Positions 11,980 to 19,812 of a stretch of DNA of 64,000 nt are shown piece after piece. The DNA comes from Corynebacterium yonathiae. GTDB taxonomy: Bacteria; Actinomycetota; Actinomycetes; Mycobacteriales; Mycobacteriaceae. The stretch's first letter is position 1. Each line of letters starts with the position of its first letter. The notes under the pieces were generated by a model that was not told the DNA's origin, made no database searches, and worked only from the letters and a program-made list of their open reading frames with translations. The stretch lies in assembly GCF_027570195.1 (NCBI RefSeq), contig NZ_JAKMUZ010000010.1, positions 1 to 64,000 on the forward strand, read 5' to 3'. The position numbers and the translations under genes are program-made.

Positions 11980-13011
11980 ATGCGCGTTTCGCGAGTCCTC
12001 AAGGCCGAGGCTGCCCTGATTGGAGTGGCCGGGGCTGCGGGCATGGCGGCGTATGCGCTCAGCCGCCGGCCGTACCTGCGTGAGGTGGCACCGGAGCTGC
12101 GCAGCCCGGTTCTGTACCTGCCGATGCATTTGCTTGCCGACGCCACCTTTGCCCGCGCCAGCCGCTTCTTTGCCAGCATCGATTTCTCCCGTCCGATGCG
12201 GCATGCGGTGGATATTACGGAGTTCTCCGCTTCCTTCGATGGCCACGCCTTTAGCGCCCGCGTGCTTACCCCACGCGGCGATGCCCAGGGCGCAGCCACC
12301 GCTGGGCCGCGCCCCGTGGTGGTGTGGACGCATGGCGGCGGCCATCTTATCGGTGGGCCTGCCATGTACGATCCGCAAAATGCTCGCATGGCGGCTGAGC
12401 TCGGCGCCATCGTGGTGGCCCCGCGCTACCACAAATCCACCCAGGAGCCGTTCCCAGCGGACCATGATGAGTGCTACGCCGCGCTGCGCTGGGTGCAAGA
12501 ACACGGCGATAAGCTGGGCGGGGATACCTCGCGCATCGCGGTCGCTGGCGATAGCGCCGGCGGCGGCCTCGCCGCGGGTCTGGTGCAGCGTGCCTTTGAT
12601 GAGGGCCATCCGGTCCGCGCGCTCGGCTTGGTCTATCCCATGCTGGATCACCGCACCACGGATAAGTCCGGTGCGGTGGGTCAATTCATCTGGACGGCGG
12701 GCCCGAACCGCGGCGCGTGGTCCATGTACCTGGGAGATGACCACCTGGATGTTGACCTGCCGCCCTATGCTTCGCCGGCCACGCGCAGTGATCTTTCCGG
12801 CTTGCCGCCGACGTGGATCGGGGTTGGTGGCATCGACCTCTTCTGTGATGAATCCGTGGCCTTTGCCCAAGCCCTCGACGCGGCCGGCGTGGACACCACC
12901 CTGGATGTGTGGGCCGGCGCCTATCACGGCTTCGACCAGATTAAACCCAAGGCGCCGCAATCGCGCGAGCTTATCGACGCCCTCATTGACCACCTTCGCC
13001 GCCACCTCTAA
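11980..13011 (+). CDS. Alpha/beta-hydrolase (HSL-type esterase/lipase)
   Basis: A 343-residue esterase of the hormone-sensitive-lipase family. The oxyanion motif is VVWTHGGGHLIGG and the nucleophile motif VAGDSAGGGLAAG (GDSAG). The terminal catalytic His is in AGAYHGFDQ, with an acidic residue in GGIDLFCDES. An N-terminal hydrophobic stretch (residues 8-28) could be a signal anchor, so the enzyme may face the periplasm. It begins immediately after the TAA of the DJ-1 gene. The substrate is probably a short acyl ester; in a mycolate-containing envelope, lipid turnover is possible (inference). Confidence 0.87.
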   Translation: MRVSRVLKAEAALIGVAGAAGMAAYALSRRPYLREVAPELRSPVLYLPMHLLADATFARASRFFASIDFSRPMRHAVDITEFSASFDGHAFSARVLTPRGDAQGAATAGPRPVVVWTHGGGHLIGGPAMYDPQNARMAAELGAIVVAPRYHKSTQEPFPADHDECYAALRWVQEHGDKLGGDTSRIAVAGDSAGGGLAAGLVQRAFDEGHPVRALGLVYPMLDHRTTDKSGAVGQFIWTAGPNRGAWSMYLGDDHLDVDLPPYASPATRSDLSGLPPTWIGVGGIDLFCDESVAFAQALDAAGVDTTLDVWAGAYHGFDQIKPKAPQSRELIDALIDHLRRHL

Positions 13012-13037
13012 GGTCACGTACTAAGGGAGCACGAGCG

Positions 13038-13238
13038 ATGAAATACAACACGCACGTGTCGTGGGTCGTAACTTTCGCCAGCGTGATTGTTCTCGGTCTG
13101 ATTCTGGGCGGAGTCTTTGGAATAGGGACTCTAGGCCGCTCCATTATTGGACTCAGTTTGGGGATAGTGTGGCTGATTTTCGATAAATACATGCGCGACC
13201 GGACCCGACGCCAAGAGGAAGAAGCGCCGGGCCGCTAG
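13038..13238 (+). CDS. Small two-helix membrane protein
   Basis: A 66-residue protein after AAGGGAGCACGAGCG. It has two hydrophobic segments (about residues 8-28 and 33-50) and a charged tail DKYMRDRTRRQEEE facing the cytoplasm. It is the last gene of the DJ-1/esterase unit. No function is recognised. Confidence 0.65.
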   Translation: MKYNTHVSWVVTFASVIVLGLILGGVFGIGTLGRSIIGLSLGIVWLIFDKYMRDRTRRQEEEAPGR

Positions 13239-13242
13239 ACGC

Positions 13243-13298
13243 AAAAAGCCGCCCCTCACCGTCCAGCTGCTGTGCAGTGGGACAAAGGCGGGGCGGCT
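13243..13298 (-). terminator. Intrinsic terminator of the duplicated-domain gene
   Basis: Read on the minus strand, AGCCGCCCC (13298-13290) pairs with GGGGCGGCT (13255-13247) and is followed by TTTTT (13247-13243). The loop is long, about 34 bases. It separates two convergent units. Confidence 0.65.
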
Positions 13299-13339
13299 GA
13301 TGTGCTACGCGCGGCCGGGACCGTACGAACCGTGTGGGT

Positions 13340-14578
13340 TTAGAACTTAGAGAAGCGCTTGATGAGCATATCCTCCAAGCCCTTCCAAGACTCGGCGTGC
13401 TCGTTATATGGCTTGGACGGTACGTAGCCGGCGTGCTCGGTGGAGCCGAGCATGTAGCCCAAGTAGTCCTGCAGGCGCGGGTTGGCCAGCATATAGGAGT
13501 TAATGGAATCGTCGCCGGCCCAGTCGGCGGCATCGGCGCATACCTCATAGCAGCGCGCCATCTGATCGGAATCGACGGCCTCGGGACCCTTTTCGATATC
13601 ACGCACGATGCCATTGAAGGAGTACTGGTTATCCGGGTGGACCTGAACTTCTAGCTCGCCGGCATTAGCGGCGGCGACAACCTCTTCCCAGGTGGATACG
13701 CGTGCCAGGTCGTGGTCATCGTTGTCCATGATCCAGCGCACGAGGGTCTTCGGGGAGTCGAAGGTGAAGATTTCGCCCCACTTGCCCAAGAAGATGGGCT
13801 TGCCGTCCAGGTAGGTGCGCAGGGTGTAGACGGACTTGGACTGCGCGGTTATCTTGATGGGATCGATGCCGGCGGCGGCCCACGGGGAGTTATCGTACGG
13901 GTCAGCGGCCTCGGCGGCGGCCTTGCGCTTCTCCTCGGCTTCCTTGGCCGCTGCAGCGGAGGCGGCAGCAGCAGAAGAGATGCGCTCCTTGGCATCGGAA
14001 ACCTTGGCCGCATCAAAGTCATCGCTGGAGACCACGCGGACGTGCTCATCCAGGTCCTCGATGACCTTCTTCCAGTTGCCGGCGATGACGTGGCCCACGC
14101 CGGACCACTCGCTCATGCCCTGTTCGCCGGAGTAGTGGTCGGCGCCGCGGGAGACATTGCGCAAGATGGAGTGGGAGGCGAAGAAGATGGTGGTGTGCTC
14201 TGCACCGGCGACGTCGGCAAGCGCGGAGGCTATCTCCAGGTTGCGGGCCACCGTGGATACGTTCTGGTGGCTCGGGCGACCAGCCAGCGCCTCTGGCATG
14301 CCGATGAGATCATATTCATTCCGCTCAGTCGGGGTAACGCGGTCCGCATCGCGGCCGGCAAACTGGTCCCACTGCGGGTGGTCCAGCAAATCGTGCTTGG
14401 TGCCAGACTCCACGAAGCACAGCAGCTCGGCGGGTGAGTTAAAGGCTAGGACGGCCTCGTCATCGCCCAAAAAGGCCTGCCACTCGGAGCCATTTTGGCG
14501 CCACTTGGGTGCCCAGAGGGTATAAAAATCGCCCTCGGTCAGCGAGAGCTTTACAGGTACAATTGCGCGGGTGCTCAT
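13340..14578 (-). CDS. Conserved hypothetical protein with internally duplicated domain
   Basis: A 412-residue soluble protein of unknown function, seemingly actinobacterial. It has two related halves joined by an Ala/Glu/Lys-rich helical linker (about residues 190-230). The first half has YTLWAPKWRQNGSEWQAFLG with FNSPAELLCFV at residues 19-57. The second has YTLRTYLDGKPIFLGKWGE with FDSPKTLVRWI at residues 251-282. Each is followed later by an N-[EQ]-Y-x-x-x-G segment. No catalytic motif or membrane segment is seen. The ATG is preceded by a weak ribosome site. It stands alone, with its own terminator. Confidence 0.8.
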   Translation of the reverse strand: MSTRAIVPVKLSLTEGDFYTLWAPKWRQNGSEWQAFLGDDEAVLAFNSPAELLCFVESGTKHDLLDHPQWDQFAGRDADRVTPTERNEYDLIGMPEALAGRPSHQNVSTVARNLEIASALADVAGAEHTTIFFASHSILRNVSRGADHYSGEQGMSEWSGVGHVIAGNWKKVIEDLDEHVRVVSSDDFDAAKVSDAKERISSAAAASAAAAKEAEEKRKAAAEAADPYDNSPWAAAGIDPIKITAQSKSVYTLRTYLDGKPIFLGKWGEIFTFDSPKTLVRWIMDNDDHDLARVSTWEEVVAAANAGELEVQVHPDNQYSFNGIVRDIEKGPEAVDSDQMARCYEVCADAADWAGDDSINSYMLANPRLQDYLGYMLGSTEHAGYVPSKPYNEHAESWKGLEDMLIKRFSKF

Positions 14579-14629
14579 GGCGTTTTAGTCTACCCAACGC
14601 CCTAAGCAGCGCGCGAGAGCGCACCGGCC

Positions 14630-15565
14630 TTAGGCCGTGGGGCGCCAAAATCCTTTGAATTGCATGCCCATATTCGTGGTGCGCAGCGGGTTGGTTTGCA
14701 CCGGATCACCGGCCTCCACGATTTCGCCGTTGCCGGAATACATTGCCACGTGCCCATCCCATACCACCAGGTCACCAGGCTGGAGTTGGTCTGCGCTGAC
14801 TTGCTGGCCCACCGCTTGTTGATCCGCGGTGCGGGGTAAGTCCACCCCGGCCTGCGAATAGGCCCATTGGGTAAGTCCCGAACAATCAAACCCGCCATTT
14901 CCGGTACCGCCCCATACATAGGGCTGGCCCACTTGGCTCTTCGCGGCGGCGACGGCAGCCTGACCGGCGGCCGAACCCCCTTCGGCCGAGAGCTCTGGTG
15001 TGGGCGAGGCAGAGTGAGCCTCATTCGCCGTGGCATCGGCTCCAGCGCCTACCGCGGGTTGTTCCGTAAGGGTAGTGGAATGGGAGCTGGTGGGGTGTAC
15101 GGGGGCGTCGGCAAGCGCGGAGCGCACCGGCCGCTGCGCTACCGGATGCAAAGACTGAGCTGCCGCGCTGAGATCACCCATCAAGCGATGCACGCGAGCA
15201 GTAGCCATGCCCAGGTGCTGGGAGACAAGCGCACGCAGCTTGGCCATAGCCTCGGCGCGCGCGGACGGGTCCAAGGAGAGGAAGCCCAGCGCGGTGGGCA
15301 GGGCCCGGCGCACTAGCTGCGTGGCGATACCCACCAGGTCCCGGATGGTGCCCGCCACTAAGGTGCGGGCCTGGCCGAGCGCAGCAGAGATGGTCTCAGT
15401 ATCAAGGTCGATATTCTTTGCCGATTTGAGTAGAGGAGCGGGATTGCCGTGGGCGATGGCGGCTAAAGGCTCGGCGGCGGAAAGATCCGGCACGCGGGGA
15501 AGCTCTACCTCCGGAAGCTGTGCCGGCTGCATGGTGGCAATCTGTTTGAGCGCGGTATCGAGCAT
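14630..15565 (-). CDS. NlpC/P60-family peptidoglycan hydrolase
   Basis: A 311-residue protein. Residues 1-150 are helical and polar. Residues 200-311 form an NlpC/P60 D,L-endopeptidase domain that cleaves between D-Glu and the diamino acid of stem peptides. Catalytic Cys228 is in GGFDCSGLTQW and His272 in VVWDGHVAMYS. There is no Sec signal peptide, which is odd for a wall hydrolase. It starts exactly where the preceding small helical gene stops, so the two are translationally linked. The combination suggests export as a pair by a type VII (ESX-4-like) route, or helper-dependent secretion (inference). Confidence 0.88.
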   Translation of the reverse strand: MLDTALKQIATMQPAQLPEVELPRVPDLSAAEPLAAIAHGNPAPLLKSAKNIDLDTETISAALGQARTLVAGTIRDLVGIATQLVRRALPTALGFLSLDPSARAEAMAKLRALVSQHLGMATARVHRLMGDLSAAAQSLHPVAQRPVRSALADAPVHPTSSHSTTLTEQPAVGAGADATANEAHSASPTPELSAEGGSAAGQAAVAAAKSQVGQPYVWGGTGNGGFDCSGLTQWAYSQAGVDLPRTADQQAVGQQVSADQLQPGDLVVWDGHVAMYSGNGEIVEAGDPVQTNPLRTTNMGMQFKGFWRPTA

Positions 15566-15844
15566 CTACATCGCCGCCCCAAGGCGTTGGCCTACTGAAG
15601 CATCGGTATCTTCTGCCTCGCGCGACATCTGGAAACCGGAGTGGGCTACCTGACCCATATCGTTGCGCAGCACGCTCATGCGCGCGCCCACGTTATCGAG
15701 CGCGGCATGTACGGCCTCATTGAAAGCAGTGAAGGCGGAATCTTCAGGCAAAACAGGGTGGGGCGGATTCTCCCCTTGGGACTGGGCATGCAGGTCGCGG
15801 GCGAGGTGGCGGGCATAGTCGGTATCAAGCGTGAAAGGTCTCAT
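15566..15844 (-). CDS. Small helical protein upstream of the NlpC hydrolase (ESX-like?)
   Basis: A 92-residue protein with no signal peptide or membrane segment. The C-terminal 45 residues should form an amphipathic helix with A-L-D-N-V-x-x-R-M-x-V-L-R spacing, similar in size and helical nature to WXG100/ESX-type partners, although no Trp-X-Gly turn is present. It is co-transcribed with, and abuts, the NlpC/P60 gene. It is divergent from upp, with 57 bases between. A role as secretion partner of the hydrolase is inferred from context only. Confidence 0.62.
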   Translation of the reverse strand: MRPFTLDTDYARHLARDLHAQSQGENPPHPVLPEDSAFTAFNEAVHAALDNVGARMSVLRNDMGQVAHSGFQMSREAEDTDASVGQRLGAAM

Positions 15845-15901
15845 GTCCTATTGGACTGCCCAATGGCCCATTTGGTTCCCAAAAAGTTTAAAGTGGGGGT
15901 C

Positions 15902-16537
15902 ATGGACATCCACGTAGTAGACCACCCGCTTGCCGCCTCCCGCCTGACGCTTATGCGCGATGCGCGCAGCGATAACTCCGCCTTCCGCGCCGCTTTAAAA
16001 GACTTGGGCGCCATGCTGGTATATGAAGCATCCCGCGACCTTGCCGTGGAGAACTTCGACTGCGCCACCCCGGTTTCTACCGCACAAGGCACCCGCCTGC
16101 AGGACCCGCCCATTATCGTGCCGATCATCCGCGCCGGGCTCGGCATGGTGGATCCGGCGCTGTCCATGATTCCGGATGCGCAGGTCGGCTTTATTGGAAT
16201 GGCCCGCGATGAAGAGACCCACGAACCGGTGCCGTACCTGGAGGCATTGCCGGAAGACCTCACCGGCCGCACTGTGTTTGTGGTGGATCCCATGTTGGCC
16301 ACCGGTGGTTCCCTGCTGCACGCTTTGCGCCTGCTCGCCGGCCGCGGTGCCACCGATATCACCGCGATCTGCATGGTCTCGGCTCAGCCGGGCGCGGATG
16401 CGCTGGCCGAATCCGACCTGCCGGTGCGCCTGGTTACCGCAGCTATTGATCCTTCCCTGAACGAGGATGCATATATCGTTCCGGGCTTGGGCGATGCTGG
16501 CGACCGCCTCTACGGACCGCGCAATATCGACCTTTAA
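15902..16537 (+). CDS. upp: Uracil phosphoribosyltransferase
   Basis: A 211-residue enzyme that makes UMP from uracil and PRPP in pyrimidine salvage. The PRPP loop is seen as [14 protein letters not shown] near residue 128, with the uracil-binding tail as [13 protein letters not shown] near the C-terminus. The start [11 protein letters not shown] was chosen by homology and by the GTGGGGGTC just upstream; the reading frame is open further 5' but runs through the divergent gene. Length is normal. Confidence 0.96.
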   Translation: MDIHVVDHPLAASRLTLMRDARSDNSAFRAALKDLGAMLVYEASRDLAVENFDCATPVSTAQGTRLQDPPIIVPIIRAGLGMVDPALSMIPDAQVGFIGMARDEETHEPVPYLEALPEDLTGRTVFVVDPMLATGGSLLHALRLLAGRGATDITAICMVSAQPGADALAESDLPVRLVTAAIDPSLNEDAYIVPGLGDAGDRLYGPRNIDL

Positions 16538-16544
16538 GGTAGTG

Positions 16545-16581
16545 TTCTCCCTGGAAAGGCGACCGCACTTTCCGGGGGAGA
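16545..16581 (+). terminator. Hairpin between upp and the XRE gene, covering the XRE ribosome site
   Basis: TTCTCCCTGGAAAG pairs with CTTTCCGGGGGAGA around a 9-base loop, with one bulge. No T-run follows. The right arm contains the GGGGGAGA ribosome site of the next gene, so the structure may block its translation as well as, or instead of, ending upp. Confidence 0.5.
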
Positions 16582-16585
16582 GAAT

Positions 16586-16960
16586 ATGAGTTTCATTCAT
16601 TTAATGTGGTCGAGTTATGGCCACGGATTTTCGCAACAATTGCGGCGCGTGCGGAAGCGCCGGGGGATTTCGCAACAGGCGCTAGCAGAGATTTCTGGGG
16701 TCTCCCGCAGCCAAATATCCAATCTAGAGCGCAATGAAAATGGCGTGCACGCTATGGCCGATCCGCAGCTTTCTACGGTATATAAGCTGGCCTTAGCCCT
16801 AGAGATCCCGCCGGCGGTACTGCTGCCGGCCGGTGGGGACGTAGTGGAGGGGCACTTGGCGGATTCCGCAGTGGCCGTCGCCGAAGACGTTGCGCCCTTC
16901 CCGCAAGGCTATGTGGACCGTCGGCGGTTTGCCGCTACGTGGAACGGGGCCTCGGCCTAG
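16586..16960 (+). CDS. XRE-family helix-turn-helix regulator
   Basis: A 124-residue cytoplasmic DNA-binding protein. The Cro/C1-type HTH lies at residues 15-72 (FSQQLRRVRKRRGISQQALA and GVSRSQISNLERNENG). The rest is a short acidic tail without a recognised sensor domain. It is the gene after upp in corynebacteria too. Targets are unknown; autoregulation is likely. Its ribosome site lies in a stable hairpin. Confidence 0.88.
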   Translation: MSFIHLMWSSYGHGFSQQLRRVRKRRGISQQALAEISGVSRSQISNLERNENGVHAMADPQLSTVYKLALALEIPPAVLLPAGGDVVEGHLADSAVAVAEDVAPFPQGYVDRRRFAATWNGASA

Positions 16961-17053
16961 CACGAGCCGTATCACCACCTGAGTTACTGAACCGCATGGT
17001 CTAGTTGTAGACTTTGCACCCAGACGTATTTCAACGACAGGGAAGGCACGCGG

Positions 17054-18244
17054 ATGATCTCAGAATTCATCAACGAGTGGTTCAATGCCCACCGTGCGGA
17101 GGTCATCGCGTGGCGGCGCCATATCCACCGCCACCCGGAAACCGCGAATCAAGAGGTAGAAACCACCAACTTCCTAGCTTCTATCCTGCAGGACTACGGT
17201 CTGGAGCCCCAGCGCTTCCCACAGACCGGTCTGATGGTAGACATCGGCCCCGATACGGAACTGGGCCGATTAGCCTTTCGTGCGGATATTGATGCTCTGC
17301 CAGTCACCGAGGTTACCGGCCTGGAATATACCTCTGAGGTGCCCGGCAAGATGCATGCTTGTGGCCACGATGTGCACACGACCGTGGCGCTCGGCCTGGC
17401 CTGCGCGTTGGCGGATTTTCAGCGTGTCCACGACCTGCCGTTGGGTATTCGAGTCATCTTCCAACCGGCTGAAGAAGTGTGGGTCGGCGGTGCGACCGAC
17501 GTTATTGAATGGGGCGCGCTGGAAGGGGTGCATTCCATTTTTGCCATCCACGCCGAGCCCAAGCTGCGCGTGGGGCGAATTGGCATTCGTGCTGGCGCGA
17601 TTACCTCCGCTACTGACGTTGTGGAGCTTAAAATCAAGGGTCCGGGCGGGCATACCTCCCGTCCGCATCTTTCCGCCGACGTCGTCTATGCCCTGGGTAA
17701 GGTCATCACCGAACTGCCCGCGCTGCTCTCGCGTCGCGTTGATCCGCGCACCGGCACCGTTTTGGTCTTTGGCCAGGTCAACTCGGGGTATGCACCCAAC
17801 GCTATTCCGGAGACCGGCAGCTTGACCGGCACCATGCGCACGGCCGATATTGGCATCTGGCGCGATATGCAAAGCCTCTTTAGCGAGCTGGTGGACCAAA
17901 TCCTTGCGCCGGTAGGCGTAGAGCATGAGCTGACCTATCACCGCGGCGTTCCGCCGGTGCTTAACGACGACGTCGCAACCGCCCTGCTTGCCTCCGCCGC
18001 CCAATCCATCGACCCGCAGGCCGTGGTCCAAGCCCCGCAGTCCTCCGGTGGCGAGGACTTTTCCTGGTATCTGGAAAAGGTTCCTGGTTCCATGGCGCGG
18101 CTGGGCTGCTGGTCCGGCGAAGGCGAGCAGCATGACCTGCACATGGGCGATCTTATTGTGGACGAGCGGGCCATCGGCGTGGGTATCAAACTCTTCGGCG
18201 CCGTGGTTGAGCAGTTCATAGGGGAGAATGCGGAGACAGACTAA
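17054..18244 (+). CDS. M20D-family amidohydrolase (hippurate hydrolase / N-acyl-amino-acid deacylase type)
   Basis: A 396-residue dinuclear-metal hydrolase that removes acyl groups from N-acyl amino acids or related amides. Family motifs are HIHRHPETANQE near residue 27, the metal-binding ACGHDVHTT near residue 99, FQPAEEVWVGG near residue 137 and GGEDFSWY near residue 334. All expected metal ligands are visible. AGGGAAGGCACGCGG precedes the ATG. In skin corynebacteria an M20 enzyme of this general type releases odour acids from Gln conjugates; whether this one does is not decided. It runs towards lpdA in the same direction. Confidence 0.88.
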   Translation: MISEFINEWFNAHRAEVIAWRRHIHRHPETANQEVETTNFLASILQDYGLEPQRFPQTGLMVDIGPDTELGRLAFRADIDALPVTEVTGLEYTSEVPGKMHACGHDVHTTVALGLACALADFQRVHDLPLGIRVIFQPAEEVWVGGATDVIEWGALEGVHSIFAIHAEPKLRVGRIGIRAGAITSATDVVELKIKGPGGHTSRPHLSADVVYALGKVITELPALLSRRVDPRTGTVLVFGQVNSGYAPNAIPETGSLTGTMRTADIGIWRDMQSLFSELVDQILAPVGVEHELTYHRGVPPVLNDDVATALLASAAQSIDPQAVVQAPQSSGGEDFSWYLEKVPGSMARLGCWSGEGEQHDLHMGDLIVDERAIGVGIKLFGAVVEQFIGENAETD

Positions 18245-18314
18245 CGCGCTTTAAGGGCCTACACGTTAGACTCGTAAGCGACTTTTAAAGTGGAGCCGAT
18301 AAAGGAGCAAGTGC

Positions 18315-19742
18315 GTGTTGAACCAGACCAAGCGAATCGTCATCATCGGCGGCGGCCCGGCCGGCTATGAGGCTGCGTTGGCAGGTGCGAAATATGGTGC
18401 AGAAATCACCATTATTGAAGACCAAGGCATGGGCGGCAACAGCGTTATCTTGGACTGTGTTCCTTCCAAGTCCTTCATCGCTGGTGCCAATATCAAGACC
18501 GACCTGCGCCGTGCCGAGGATATGGAACTTAACCAGGGCATTGGCCAAGCCCATCTTTCCTTGACCGCACTGAATAAGCGCGTGCAGGACTTGGCAAGCA
18601 AGCAGTCCGCCGATATCCGCGCCACCGTGGAATCCTTGGGCGCACGCGTTATCGATGGCCGCGGCTACTTCCCAGAGGACCAGGAAGCCGATGCCTTTGG
18701 CGGTCACAAGGTCACCGCCGTCTTCAACGAGGATGGCCACGAAGAAACCATTAACGCAGACCTCGTCTTGGTAGCTACCGGCGCCACCCCGCGCGTGCTA
18801 CCTGGTGCGCAGCCGGATGGTGAGCGCATCCTTACCTGGCAGCAGGTCTATAACCTCACCGAGCTGCCGGAGCACCTCATCGTCGTCGGTTCCGGTGTCA
18901 CCGGTGCCGAGTTTGTCTCTGCCTTTGCGGAGCTAGGCGTCAAGGTCACTATGGTTGCCTCCCGCGACCGTATTTTGCCGCATGACGACGCCGACGCGGC
19001 CGACGTCCTCGAGACTGTGCTTAGCGAGCGCGGCGTTGAGCTGGAAAAGAACTGCCGCGTTGAAACCGTTAACCGTACCGAGGATGGCAATGTGCTGGTG
19101 ACCACTCAGGACGGCCGCGAAATTACCGGTTCCCATGTCATCATGTCTATCGGCTCCATCCCGAATACCCAGGACTTGAAGCTGGAGAACGTTGGCGTGG
19201 AAACCGCCAAGTCTGGCCACATTCAGGTTGACCGCGTCTCCCGCACCAATATCGCCGGCATCTACGCCGCTGGCGACTGCTCTGACCTTTTCCCGTTGGC
19301 TTCCGTCGCCGCAATGCAGGGCCGCGTGGCCATGTACCACGCTCTCGGTGAGGGCGTTTCTCCGCTGCGCCTGAAGACCGTGGCCAACGCCGTCTTCACC
19401 CGCCCGGAAATCGCCGCCGTCGGTTTCACCCAGGCAGAGATTGAGGCCGGCGAAGTCGCCGCCCGCACCATCACCATGCCGCTCAATACCAACCCGCGAG
19501 CCAAGATGCGTTCCCTGCAGCACGGCTTTGTCAAGCTCTTCTGCCGCGCCACCTCTGGCCGCGTTATCGGCGGCGTCATCGTTGCGCCGACCGCCTCCGA
19601 GCTCATCCTGCCCATTGCCATGGCCGTGACGAACCAGCTCACCGTGAACCAGCTGGCCGATTCCTTCGCCGTATACCCGTCCCTGTCGGGCACCATCACC
19701 GAGGCTGCGCGACGCCTCGTTGCCCACGACGATCTGGAGTAA
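18315..19742 (+). CDS. lpdA: LpdA-type flavoprotein NAD(P)H:quinone reductase (not a true lipoamide dehydrogenase)
   Basis: A 475-residue protein of the pyridine-nucleotide disulphide reductase fold, starting at GTG after AAAGGAG. The FAD dinucleotide site is IVIIGGGPAGYEAA; the NAD(P) site is VVGSGVTGAEFVSAF. In lipoamide dehydrogenases the redox motif is GGTCLNVGCIPSK; here the first Cys is Ser43 (GGNSVILDCVPSK, Cys48 kept). The C-terminal His-Pro-x-x-x-Glu is also altered (VYPSLSGTI). This pattern matches mycobacterial LpdA, which reduces quinones. It is last in its unit and has its own terminator. Confidence 0.85.
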   Translation: MLNQTKRIVIIGGGPAGYEAALAGAKYGAEITIIEDQGMGGNSVILDCVPSKSFIAGANIKTDLRRAEDMELNQGIGQAHLSLTALNKRVQDLASKQSADIRATVESLGARVIDGRGYFPEDQEADAFGGHKVTAVFNEDGHEETINADLVLVATGATPRVLPGAQPDGERILTWQQVYNLTELPEHLIVVGSGVTGAEFVSAFAELGVKVTMVASRDRILPHDDADAADVLETVLSERGVELEKNCRVETVNRTEDGNVLVTTQDGREITGSHVIMSIGSIPNTQDLKLENVGVETAKSGHIQVDRVSRTNIAGIYAAGDCSDLFPLASVAAMQGRVAMYHALGEGVSPLRLKTVANAVFTRPEIAAVGFTQAEIEAGEVAARTITMPLNTNPRAKMRSLQHGFVKLFCRATSGRVIGGVIVAPTASELILPIAMAVTNQLTVNQLADSFAVYPSLSGTITEAARRLVAHDDLE

Positions 19743-19764
19743 ACGAAACCAATTCCTCTCTTCG

Positions 19765-19805
19765 CGCCCGCACTCGATAATCAGTCGAGATCGGGCGCTT
19801 TTTCA
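19765..19805 (+). terminator. Intrinsic terminator of lpdA
   Basis: GCGCCCG pairs with CGGGCGC and an inner CTCGA/TCGAG adds stability; TTTTT follows. It lies between the convergent lpdA and prpR. Confidence 0.85.
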
Positions 19806-19812
19806 TGCGCCG

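Noticed and set aside
11728..13017. A 429-codon open frame opposite the DJ-1 and esterase genes
   Set aside because: It is a shadow of two genes whose catalytic motifs are intact on the plus strand.
14138..15316. Plus-strand frames opposite the NlpC hydrolase
   Set aside because: Low-complexity Arg/Gly frames; the minus strand carries a complete NlpC/P60 domain.
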